Positions 1-8,592 of a DNA stretch of 64,000 bases are shown piece by piece. The position numbers and the translations under genes are program-made. The stretch covers positions 1 to 64,000 of the forward strand of contig CAZUAT010000006.1 in NCBI GenBank assembly GCA_964618415.1, given 5' to 3'. Origin of the DNA: JACTMI01 sp964618415 (GTDB lineage: Bacteria > Acidobacteriota > Thermoanaerobaculia > Multivoradales > JAGPDF01). The number at the start of each line of letters is the position of its first letter. Position 1 is the stretch's first letter. The notes under the pieces were generated by a model. It made no database searches, had not been told where the DNA came from, and was given only the letters and a program-made list of their open reading frames with translations.

Positions 1-808
1 CCTCGAGCGCGGCGCGCAGCTCGCGCGCGATCTCGCGCACGGCGGCGACCGGATCGGCCGCCTCCGCCGCGCGGCGAACGAGAGCGCTGCCGACCACGAC
101 CCCGTCGGCGATGCGCCCGACAGCGCCCGCCTGTTCCGGCGTCGAAATGCCGAAGCCGACGGCGACCGGCAGGCGCAGCGCCTTGCGCAGCGCCCGGACC
201 TCGCGCGCCAGCCCCGCCGGCAGTTCGTCGCGCTCGCCGGTGACCCCCGTGCGCGAGACGTAGTAGACGAACCCCGAGCCGGCGCGGGCGACGGCCTTGA
301 CGCGCGCCTTCGTGCTGGTCGGCGCGAGCAGGAAGATCGGATCGAGCCCGTGCCGGGCAAGGCCGTCGAGGTAGTCGCCCCGCGCCTCTTCCGGCGGCAG
401 GTCGACGCACAGGACGCCATCGACGCCCGACGCGGCGGCATGCTCGGCGAAGCGCGCCAGCCCGTAGCGGTGGATCGGATTGAAATAGCTGAACAGCACG
501 AGGGGCAGGTCGGTGCGCGCCCGCAGGCCGGCGACCGTCGCGAGCACGCCCGCCAGCGTGGTGCCGGCAGCCAGCGCGCGGCCGGCCGCCGCCTGATTGA
601 CCGGGCCGTCGGCCACCGGATCGGAAAACGGCACACCCAGCTCGACGACGTCCGCGCCCGCCTCGTCGAGTGCGACGACCAGGCGGGCCGTCGTCTCGAG
701 ATCGGGGTCGCCCGCCATCAGGAAGGGTACGAACGCCGCGCGCCGCAGCCGCTGCGCCGACTCGAATGCCCGCGCGATCGCACCGCGCTCTCGCCGCTGC
801 CGCTTCAT
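1..808 (-). CDS. trpA: Tryptophan synthase alpha chain (3'-partial)
   Basis: Cleaves indole-3-glycerol phosphate to indole, which is channelled to TrpB. The start is ATG at 808, overlapping the trpB stop as ATGA. Reading leftward gives 269 codons with no stop, so the C-terminus lies outside the window. The family signature ELGVPFSDPVADGP sits at residues 56-69 and holds the two acid catalytic residues (Glu56, Asp63). GFGIST and ADGVVVGSALV near the end form the phosphate-binding loops. It is the last visible gene of the minus-strand trp operon. The identification is firm; the only limit is the truncated end. Confidence 0.96.
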   Translation of the reverse strand, partial: MKRQRRERGAIARAFESAQRLRRAAFVPFLMAGDPDLETTARLVVALDEAGADVVELGVPFSDPVADGPVNQAAAGRALAAGTTLAGVLATVAGLRARTDLPLVLFSYFNPIHRYGLARFAEHAAASGVDGVLCVDLPPEEARGDYLDGLARHGLDPIFLLAPTSTKARVKAVARAGSGFVYYVSRTGVTGERDELPAGLAREVRALRKALRLPVAVGFGISTPEQAGAVGRIADGVVVGSALVRRAAEAADPVAAVREIARELRAALE

Positions 809-2064
809 CGCACCACCTCGCGCCCCGCTGCGGAGTGCGCTGCGTCCCAGGCCAGCACCGAGTCGAGGTCCTTGTCGCCGCGACCCGACAGGTTGACCAG
901 GATGACCTGCCGCGACGACATGCGCGGCGCGCGCCGGATCGCCTCGGCCAGCGCGTGCGCGCTCTCGAGCGCCGGCAGAATCCCTTCGGTGCGGGCGAGC
1001 CGATGAAAGGCGGCGATCGCCTCCCGATCGGTGGCGCTCGCGTACTCGACCCTCCCGAGCGCGGCGAGCGCCGCATGCTCGGGGCCGACCGCCGGGTAGT
1101 CGAGACCGGCGGACACGGAATGCGTGGCTGCGACCTGGCCATGCCGGTCCTGCAGCACGACGGTGCGCGTGCCGTGCAGCACGCCGGGCGCGGCGCCGTG
1201 GCGGGCGAAGCGCGCCGCGTGCTGCCCCGCCGCCGTTCCGGTGCCGCCCGCCTCGACGCCGACCAGTTCGACCTTCGGCTCGTCGAGGAAGGCCGTGAAC
1301 AGGCCGATCGCGTTCGATCCGCCACCGACGCAGGCGATCGCCAGATCCGGCAGCTTGTGACCGGTCACCTCGCGGATCTGTCGCCGTGCCTCGTCACCGA
1401 TCACGCGCTGCAGGTCGCGCACCATACGTGGGAACGGATCCGGGCCGAGCACCGAGCCGAGCAGGTAGTGGGTGGTGCGCACGTGGGTGACCCAGTCGCG
1501 CATCGCCTCGTTGATCGCGTCCTTGAGCGTGCGACTGCCGCTGTCGACCGGCACCACCTCGGCGCCGAGCAGGTGCATCCGCTCGACGTTCGGGCGCTGG
1601 CGACGCATGTCCTCCGAGCCCATGTAGACGACGCAGTCGAGGCCGAGCAGCGCCGCGGCCGTTGCAGTCGCGACACCGTGCTGCCCGGCGCCGGTCTCGG
1701 CGACCAGCCGGCGCTTGCCCATCGTCTGCGCGAGCAGCGCCTGGCCGAGCGCGTTGTTGAGCTTGTGCGCTCCGGTGTGCAGCAGGTCCTCGCGCTTGAG
1801 CACGATGCGCGCACCACCCAGCCCGGCCGACAGGCGATCGGCCGGCCAGAGCGGCGTCGGGCGGCCGGCGTAGCGCCGCAGCAGCTCGTCGAGCTGGCGC
1901 CGGAACGAACGGCTGCGCCGCGCCCGGTCCCAGCCGCGAGCGAGCTCCTCGACCGGCGCCATCAACGTCTCGGGCACGAAGCGCCCGCCGAACTCGCCGA
2001 AGTGGCCGGCCGCATCGGGCCAGGCGGCGGGGCGTCCACCGCGCGCGCGTCGCACACTGCTCAT
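805..2064 (-). CDS. trpB: Tryptophan synthase beta chain
   Basis: PLP enzyme that condenses indole with serine. It is 419 aa, slightly longer than the usual 390-410. The PLP lysine lies in HTGAHKLNNALGQA and the PLP phosphate is held by GGGSNAIG. The N-terminal FGGRFVPETLMAPVEEL is the conserved TrpB opening. The ATG at 2064 overlaps the trpF stop (ATGA), and its own stop overlaps the trpA start, as expected for translationally coupled subunits of the alpha2-beta2 complex. Family knowledge gives the reaction; the motifs are directly visible. Confidence 0.97.
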   Translation of the reverse strand: MSSVRRARGGRPAAWPDAAGHFGEFGGRFVPETLMAPVEELARGWDRARRSRSFRRQLDELLRRYAGRPTPLWPADRLSAGLGGARIVLKREDLLHTGAHKLNNALGQALLAQTMGKRRLVAETGAGQHGVATATAAALLGLDCVVYMGSEDMRRQRPNVERMHLLGAEVVPVDSGSRTLKDAINEAMRDWVTHVRTTHYLLGSVLGPDPFPRMVRDLQRVIGDEARRQIREVTGHKLPDLAIACVGGGSNAIGLFTAFLDEPKVELVGVEAGGTGTAAGQHAARFARHGAAPGVLHGTRTVVLQDRHGQVAATHSVSAGLDYPAVGPEHAALAALGRVEYASATDREAIAAFHRLARTEGILPALESAHALAEAIRRAPRMSSRQVILVNLSGRGDKDLDSVLAWDAAHSAAGREVVR

Positions 2065-2768
2065 CGTTCGACCTCCTCCTGCAGCGCTGCGAACAGCCGC
2101 CGCAGCAGTTCGCCATCCTTGATCCCCGGTGCCGACTCCACCCCGGAGGCCACGTCGATGCCGCGCGCGCCGCTCCCGCGCAGCGCCGTCGCCGCGTTGT
2201 CCGGCCGCACGCCGCCGGCCACGAAGACCGGGACCGGGCTCGCCGTCTTGACCAGCGAGCGAGCCCCGGTCCAGTCCCAGGCCTGGCCGGTGCCGCCGCG
2301 CCGGGCGCCTGCGGTGGGCGATTCGAAAAGAAAGGCAAAGACAAAGGCTTTCTGTCGAGAGACAAAGGCGCTGTTCGAGCGTTTGTGGCTGCTCCGGGCT
2401 GTCGCGGTCGTGGGAGCGGACGCTCCCCCGGACGTCACGGATAGCGCGCGCACGGTCCGCTCTCCGAAGCGGGCGCTGACGCTCTGCGGCTCGTCGCCGT
2501 GGAGCTGGATCAGATCGAGGCCGACCTCTCCGGCGACCTCCTCGATCCAGGCCGGCGGCTGGTCGACAAAGACGCCGACCACACGCACGGCGGGATCGGC
2601 GAGGCGCGCGGCCTCGGCCACGGCGCGGGCACGCTCGAGGTCAGCAAGGTGCCGCGGCGAGCGCGGCCAGAAGTTGATGCCGACGAAGCCGGCACCGAGC
2701 GTGGCCGCGAGGGCGCCGTCCTCCGGTCGCGTCACACCGCAGACCTTCACCCACGGCGAGTCCGGCAT
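2061..2768 (-). CDS. trpF: Phosphoribosylanthranilate isomerase with an internal repeat-derived insertion
   Basis: Isomerises N-(5-phosphoribosyl)anthranilate to CdRP in Trp synthesis. Conserved parts are clear: VKVCGVTRPEDG with catalytic Cys10, LIQLHGDEP at 87-95, GGTGQAWDW at 158-166 and AGGVRPDN at 184-191. Between residues 111 and 148 the normal sequence is replaced or extended by about 40 residues, with a phenylalanine-rich piece (AFVFAFLFES, 141-150) encoded by a low-complexity DNA repeat. The strand that should carry the general-acid Asp (LLLD in relatives) reads FLFES, so a Glu (149) stands where Asp is expected. The total of 235 aa exceeds the typical 200-215. Start ATG 2768 lies 2 bases after the trpC stop. 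Activity of this version is uncertain. Confidence 0.9.
   Translation of the reverse strand: MPDSPWVKVCGVTRPEDGALAATLGAGFVGINFWPRSPRHLADLERARAVAEAARLADPAVRVVGVFVDQPPAWIEEVAGEVGLDLIQLHGDEPQSVSARFGERTVRALSVTSGGASAPTTATARSSHKRSNSAFVSRQKAFVFAFLFESPTAGARRGGTGQAWDWTGARSLVKTASPVPVFVAGGVRPDNAATALRGSGARGIDVASGVESAPGIKDGELLRRLFAALQEEVER
2324..2370. repeat. Low-complexity repeat, copy A, inside trpF
   Basis: A/G-biased on the plus strand and strikingly A-rich for this genome. It contains AAAGGCAAAGACAAAGG (2331-2347) followed by CTTTC. Copy B at 3513-3535 has the same 22 bases with one extra base. The complementary strand carries ACAGAAAGC, shared with copy C in opposite orientation. Read as trpF codons it gives alternating Phe with Ala or Val. 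Confidence 0.8.
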
Positions 2769-2770
2769 GG

Positions 2771-3783
<1,013 letters not shown>

Positions 3784-3784
<1 letters not shown>

Positions 3785-4791
3785 CACCGGAAGCTCCGCA
3801 GCTGCTCGAGCTTGGTGCGGGCGGCTCCCGTGGCGAGCAGTTCGCGCGCGGCCGCCGCGCCGTCGCGCAGCGTCGCCGCGCGCCCCGCGACGTAGAGCGC
3901 GGCTCCGGCGTTGACGGCGACCAGCTCGGCGAGCGCCCCGCCCTCGCCGTCCACCAGCCGCTCCAGCCGCGTTGCGTTCTCCTCCGGCGTCCCCCCGGCC
4001 AGCTCGTCGAGCCGCACCCGCGGCGCGCCGAGGTCGGCGGCGTCGAGTTCGAACAGCCGGACCTGCCGCTCCCGCACTTCGGCGACCCGGGTCGTCGTCG
4101 TCGTCGTGATCTCGTCGAGCCCGTCGCGGCCGTGGACGACCAGCGCATGCTCGGCGCCGAGCCCGGCGAGGACCTTGGCCACCGGCTCGACCCGCTCGGC
4201 GGCGTACACCCCGACGAGCTGCCGGCGGGCGCCCGCCGGATTGGTGAGCGGGCCGAGGAGGTTGAAGATCGTGCGCACGCCCAGCGCGCGGCGCACCGGG
4301 GCGACCGCGCGGGTCGCCGGATGGTGCAGCGGCGCGAACAGGAAGGCGATCCCGATCTCGTCCAGCTGCCGCCCCGAGGCCTCCGGTTCGACTTCGACCG
4401 GGACACCGAGCGCGGCCAGCAGGTCCGAGCTGCCCGAGCGCGACGAGATCGCCCGGTTGCCGTGCTTGGCCACCGGCGCGCCACCGGCGGCGGCCACCAG
4501 CGCCGCGGCAGTCGAAATGTTGAACGTGCCGCGCCCGTCGCCACCGGTGCCGCAGGTGTCGATCGCGTCGTGGCGTCCGTGCGGGACCCGGAGCGCGCGC
4601 TCGCGCATGGCGGCGGCCGCGCCGAGGATCTCGTCGACCGATTCCCCCTTGGCCGCCAGGGCGGTGAGCAGCGCCGCGATCATCGGCTCGCCGACGGCAC
4701 CGTCCATGATGCGGCCGAACAGCTCCGTCACCTCGCCGCGCCCGAGGCTGTCGCCGGCGAGCAGCCGCGCCAGCAGCGCGCTCTCGCTCAT
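3784..4791 (-). CDS. trpD: Anthranilate phosphoribosyltransferase
   Basis: Transfers phosphoribosyl from PRPP to anthranilate. It is 335 aa, the normal length. The glycine-rich PRPP loop DTCGTGGDGRGTFNIST, KHGNRAISSRSGSSDLL and the LLGPLTNPAG motif are all present. A longer open frame exists upstream, but ATG 4791 overlaps the trpG stop (ATGA) and begins where TrpD homology begins. Oddity: a run of six threonines (ITTTTTTRV) encoded by a GTC/GAC triplet run near 4088-4107. Confidence 0.96.
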
Positions 4792-5393
4792 CGCGACTCC
4801 GCCTCGGTATCCGCCTCCGCCCACTCGGCGCACAGGGCAAGGAAGTTGTCGACCAGCTGCGGACCGGCCAGGGTGAGCACCGACTCCGGATGAAACTGCA
4901 CCCCCCAGTACGGCAGCTCGCGATGGCGCATCGCCATCACCAGCCCGTCGTCCTCGCTCCAGGCGACCGCTTCGAGGTCGGCCGGCAGCGAGGCCTCGTC
5001 GACGGTCAGCGAGTGGTAGCGGGTCGCCTCGAACGGATTCGGAACCCCCGCCAGCAGCCCCTCGCCGCGATGCCGCACCGACGACGTCTTGCCGTGGCGC
5101 GGCGCCGGCGCGCGGTCGACCGCGGCGCCAAACGACAGGCCGAGCGCCTGATGCCCGAGGCAGACGCCGAAGATGGGCAGGCGCGGCCGCCGCTCCAGCA
5201 GCGGCAGGCAGACGCCCGCCTGCTCCGGCCGGCCGGGCCCGGGCGAGAGCAGGATGCCGCGCGGCCGCCGCGCCAGCATCTCGTCGACCGACTCGGCGTC
5301 GTTGCGTAGCACCAGCGGTTCGGCGCCGGCGACCGCCAGCAGCTGCACCAGGTTGAAGGTGAACGAGTCGTAGTTGTCGATCACCAGAATCAC
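4788..5393 (-). CDS. trpG: Anthranilate synthase glutamine amidotransferase subunit
   Basis: Class I glutamine amidotransferase that supplies ammonia to TrpE. It is 201 aa, typical length. ILVIDNYDSFTFNL opens the domain; the nucleophile is Cys in GVCLGHQALG, and His/Glu lie in VQFHPESV. The start is GTG at 5393, overlapping the trpE stop as GTGA; no ATG lies near. The product could also serve folate synthesis (PabA-type), but the trp-operon position favours TrpG. Confidence 0.95.
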   Translation of the reverse strand: MILVIDNYDSFTFNLVQLLAVAGAEPLVLRNDAESVDEMLARRPRGILLSPGPGRPEQAGVCLPLLERRPRLPIFGVCLGHQALGLSFGAAVDRAPAPRHGKTSSVRHRGEGLLAGVPNPFEATRYHSLTVDEASLPADLEAVAWSEDDGLVMAMRHRELPYWGVQFHPESVLTLAGPQLVDNFLALCAEWAEADTEAESR

Positions 5394-6847
5394 GGCCGCC
5401 CCTCCTCGGCGCTCTCCAGCTGCTCGGCCAGCGCGACCGCGGCCAGCAGCCCGGCGGCCTTGTTCTCCGTTTCGGCCTGCTCGGCAGCCGGATCGGAGTC
5501 GGCGACGATCCCGGCGCCGGCGGTCACCGACACTTCGCGTCCCTCCGCCATCGGCCGCACGACCAGGGTGCGGATGGTGATGCAGGCGTCGAGGTCGCCG
5601 CTGAATCCGATGTAGCCGGTGGCGCCGGCGTAGAGCCCGCGCGCCTCCGGTTCGAGCGAGTCGAGGATCTCGATGGCGCGCAGCTTGGGTGCCCCCGACA
5701 CGGTGCCAGCGGGGAAAGTGGCGAGCAGCACGTCCAGCGCGTCGCGACCGGGTGCCAGCTCGCCCTCGACGCCGGAGACCAGGTGCATGACGTGGCTGTA
5801 CCGCTCGACCTCCAGGAACGAACGCACCTCGACACTCCCCGGCCGGCAGACCCGCCCCAGGTCGTTGCGTCCGAGGTCGACGAGCATCACGTGCTCGGCG
5901 CGCTCCTTCGGGTCGGCGAGCAGTTCGGCAGCCAGCGCGGCGTCGGCGGTCGCGTCGCCGCCGCGTCGGCGCGTGCCGGCGATCGGCCGGGTGACGACCC
6001 GGTCGCCGGTGAGCCGGACCAGCGCCTCCGGCGAGGCTCCGACCAGCGCCGCCTCGGGCAGCTCGAGCAGCACCATGTACGGACTCGGATTGATCCGGCG
6101 CAGGGCACGGTAGAGCGCCAGCGGTGAGGCGGTGGCACGAGCGACGAACCGGCGCGCCAGCACGACCTGAAAGATGTCGCCGGCGGCGATTCGCTCGCGC
6201 GCGGACGCAACCGCGGCGCGAAATGCGGCGCCGTCCGGAGTTGCGGTGACCGGCGTCGGCGGCTGAGGCAATGTCGCGGGCAGCCGCACCGGCCGCGCCG
6301 CCGCGCCGTCGCCGAGAGCTGCTTCGAGGCGGTCGAGGGCCGCCTGCGCCTCCGCGGCGTCGCGTTCTCCAGGGATCTCGTGCGCCACCAGCAGCAGCTT
6401 CTGCTCGACATGGTCGAAGACGACGACGTCGTCGAATCGCCCCAGCACCGCCCACGGTAGCTGCCAGGGGTCTGGCGGTCGGCCGGGCAGCCGTTCGACC
6501 GCCCGCACCAGATCGAACCCGAAGGTGCCGACGAAGCCGCCTGCGAACGGCACCCCCGCACGCTCGGCGCGCACCGCCGCCAGCTCGGCACGCAGCAGCG
6601 CCAGCGGCTCGCCGCGCCGCACCTCGGTGCCGCCGCCGGCTTCCACCTCGAGGCGATCGGCAAAGAGCCGCAGCAGCCGGCTCGGTCCGGCGCCGAGGAA
6701 ACTCCAGCGCGCGACCTGCTCGCCGCCGGTGACGCTCTCGAAAAGGAAGCGCACCGGCGAGATCCGCCCCAGGCGCTCACAGGCCGCCAGCGGCGTCAGG
6801 GCGTCGGCGAGCAGCTCACGGGTGTGTGCGCGTGAGAGACCGCTCAT
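5390..6847 (-). CDS. trpE: Anthranilate synthase component I
   Basis: Converts chorismate plus ammonia (from TrpG) to anthranilate, the committed step. It is 485 aa. The C-terminal chorismate-binding domain is clear: AGDIFQVVLARRF, PSPYMVLLEL, RPIAGTRRRG, DLGRNDLGRV, GTVSGAPKLRA and GYIGFSGDLDACITIRT. The N-terminal FLFES segment is the counterpart of the LLES motif linked to tryptophan feedback inhibition in known TrpE proteins. ATG 6847 overlaps the aroDE stop as ATGA. Confidence 0.96.
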   Translation of the reverse strand: MSGLSRAHTRELLADALTPLAACERLGRISPVRFLFESVTGGEQVARWSFLGAGPSRLLRLFADRLEVEAGGGTEVRRGEPLALLRAELAAVRAERAGVPFAGGFVGTFGFDLVRAVERLPGRPPDPWQLPWAVLGRFDDVVVFDHVEQKLLLVAHEIPGERDAAEAQAALDRLEAALGDGAAARPVRLPATLPQPPTPVTATPDGAAFRAAVASARERIAAGDIFQVVLARRFVARATASPLALYRALRRINPSPYMVLLELPEAALVGASPEALVRLTGDRVVTRPIAGTRRRGGDATADAALAAELLADPKERAEHVMLVDLGRNDLGRVCRPGSVEVRSFLEVERYSHVMHLVSGVEGELAPGRDALDVLLATFPAGTVSGAPKLRAIEILDSLEPEARGLYAGATGYIGFSGDLDACITIRTLVVRPMAEGREVSVTAGAGIVADSDPAAEQAETENKAAGLLAAVALAEQLESAEEGRP

Positions 6848-8331
6848 TCGCCGAGTCCCAGCACTCTGCGCCCCAGATCGACGGGCAGCTCGCGTCCGGT
6901 CATGGCGCGGAACTGTGGGATCGCCTGGGCGAGCAGAACCTCCCGGCCGTCGATCGCCGTCAGGCCGCGGCGCCGCGCCGCCGCCACGAGAGCGGTCGGG
7001 GCCTCGCCATAGACCAGATCGACGACGACGGCATCCGGGCGCAGGCGGTCGACCGGAAACGGAAGCTCGTCGGGCACTGCGTGTCCGAGCGGCGTGGCGT
7101 TGACCAGCAGATCGGGCACACCAGGGTCGAAGTCGACAGTCAGGACGAACGGCAGCGAGAGGGTGCGCGCCGCGGCCAGACCGCGCTCGCTGCCGCGATG
7201 GACGAACTCCACCGTTGCGCCGGCCTGCGCCAGGCCGAGCGCCGCCGCCCGGCCCGCCCCGCCGCAGCCGAACACCGCCGCGCGGCGCCCGCGCGGATCG
7301 ATGCCGCGCGCCGCCAGCGCGCCGACGACGCCTTCTGCGTCGGTCGACTCGCCCTCCCAGACGCCGTCGCGCCGGGTCAGCGTGTTGACCGCCTGCAGCC
7401 GGTTCGCGAGCGGACTGGTCGCGCCGGCGATCGCGAAGGCCACATCCTTGTGCGGCGTGGTCACCGACAGGCCTTCGAGCGGCAGCGCGAGAATGGACAG
7501 CGTCGCCGGTTCCACGACCTCGAGCCAGAACTCTCCGAACTGCGGCACCTCGAACGGCAGGTAGAGCGCCGGAATGCCGAGCGCCCGGTAGGCCGCGTTG
7601 TGCAGGCGCGGCGAGAGCGAGCCGAGCGCGCGTTCGCCCACGACACCGAACAGGCGCTCGACCGGCGGCAGCCCGGGCAGGCCGAAATCTCTCAGCAGCC
7701 GCTCGACGGTCGGCTGGCCCGGCGCCGCCGCGCGTCCGATGCCCGCGTAGACCACCGGAGCGCCGAGCCGCGGCGCGACCAGCCGCGTCCAGCTGCCGGT
7801 CGCCCCGCCGGCGAAAGCGATCAGATCGTGGCGACCCAGGCTGTGCAGCAGTACCAGCGGCGCCAGCTCCTCACCCGACGCCTCGGCGGTCGGCACGATC
7901 TTGTACAGCCGGGCGGGCGTGCGCGACATGTGGTCGAACCGACCGCGCAGCGCCGCCAGATCGGCTGCCGGACCGTGCCAGCTGATGATCCGCTGCTCCG
8001 CCCGCACGGCGTCCAGCAGGCCGGGTTGCAGGTCGCGGTCGGCCTCCAGGTCGACGAGGTCGTAGCGCGGCGCCATCGCTTCGATCCGACGCCGGCGCGC
8101 CTCGCGCGGGCCGCCGGCCGCGCCTCCCTCGGCCCGACTGCGCAGGGTGTAGAGCCACCGGCCGGGAAAATGCGCGCGCAACGGCGCCGGATCGACGTCC
8201 CCGACGAGGTCGGCGCGGACTTCGATCCAGTCCACCTGCCCCGCCAGCTCCACGAGCCGCGCCGGTTCGAGCGCCGATCGGTCGGCCGCCGTCGCCACGA
8301 TCGTCGCCCGCGGCTCACCGCGATCCGTCAC
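6844..8331 (-). CDS. aroDE: Bifunctional 3-dehydroquinate dehydratase (type I) / shikimate dehydrogenase
   Basis: Catalyses two consecutive shikimate-pathway steps. Residues about 1-215 are the AroD barrel (EVRADLVGD; Schiff-base Lys in LYKIVPTA). Residues about 225-495 are AroE (LSPRLHNAAYRALG, VTTPHKD with catalytic Lys, STDAEG, NAD(P)-binding GCGGAGRAAA). Fused AroDE is known from plants, chlamydiae and some bacteria. It heads the trp operon, linking chorismate supply to Trp demand. Start: GTG 8331 has GGGAGG only 4 bases upstream. TTG 8343 is the alternative, with an excellent GGAAGGAGG 10 bases upstream that lies inside a hairpin; that would add four residues. Confidence 0.93.
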   Translation of the reverse strand: MTDRGEPRATIVATAADRSALEPARLVELAGQVDWIEVRADLVGDVDPAPLRAHFPGRWLYTLRSRAEGGAAGGPREARRRRIEAMAPRYDLVDLEADRDLQPGLLDAVRAEQRIISWHGPAADLAALRGRFDHMSRTPARLYKIVPTAEASGEELAPLVLLHSLGRHDLIAFAGGATGSWTRLVAPRLGAPVVYAGIGRAAAPGQPTVERLLRDFGLPGLPPVERLFGVVGERALGSLSPRLHNAAYRALGIPALYLPFEVPQFGEFWLEVVEPATLSILALPLEGLSVTTPHKDVAFAIAGATSPLANRLQAVNTLTRRDGVWEGESTDAEGVVGALAARGIDPRGRRAAVFGCGGAGRAAALGLAQAGATVEFVHRGSERGLAAARTLSLPFVLTVDFDPGVPDLLVNATPLGHAVPDELPFPVDRLRPDAVVVDLVYGEAPTALVAAARRRGLTAIDGREVLLAQAIPQFRAMTGRELPVDLGRRVLGLGE

Positions 8332-8352
8332 CGTGCCTCCCAAAACGCAACA

Positions 8353-8381
8353 ACCTCCTTCCGGTCATCCCGGAAGGAGGT
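8353..8381 (-). terminator. trp leader hairpin: attenuator-type terminator and possible ribosome-site sequester
   Basis: A perfect 11-bp stem (8354-8364 with 8370-8380), extended by one A-T pair, has a 5-base loop. On the minus strand it is followed by TTGTTGCGTTTT, a U-rich tail as in intrinsic terminators. The 3' arm contains GGAAGGAGG, a near-perfect Shine-Dalgarno sequence for a start at 8343. The same stem could therefore stop transcription or block initiation of aroDE. It lies about 70 bases after the leader peptide stop. Confidence 0.7.
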
Positions 8382-8449
8382 CGCTCTGGCGCTCCGCGCG
8401 CCGTTCGGTCTCGCCCCGGGTCGGCCGGGGTCGGGTCCGTCGCCCGGCC

Positions 8450-8527
8450 TCAGCCTGCGTGCATGTCGGTGCCGCACCACCAGCGGTGGCCGGACCGACG
8501 CGCGCCTGCCGAGACCGTCGACTCCAT
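8450..8527 (-). CDS. trpL: Putative trp leader peptide (25 aa, tandem Trp codons)
   Basis: A short reading frame ATG 8527 to TGA 8450. Its sequence ends HRWWCGTDMHAG; two consecutive TGG codons lie at 8477-8482. Tandem Trp codons in a small frame shortly before a terminator-like hairpin and a trp operon are the hallmark of transcription attenuation. No ribosome binding site is visible before the ATG. The predicted transcription start (about 8531) is only a few bases upstream, so the message may be leaderless or nearly so. The peptide needs no function of its own. Confidence 0.65.
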   Translation of the reverse strand: MESTVSAGARRSGHRWWCGTDMHAG

Positions 8528-8537
8528 CGTGCGGCGG

Positions 8538-8566
8538 ATCTGACCAGAGCCCGCCGGGCCTGTCAA
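8538..8566 (-). promoter_or_regulatory. Predicted sigma70-type promoter of the trp operon
   Basis: On the minus strand, a perfect TTGACA (8566-8561) is followed after 17 bases by TCAGAT (8543-8538), a weak -10 with three of six consensus bases. It sits in the short gap between the metalloprotease stop (8593) and the leader peptide ATG (8527), exactly where a trp promoter is needed. Transcription would start near 8531. Confidence 0.55.
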
Positions 8567-8592
8567 GGCAGCGACCTGCGGGCCCGCACGCT

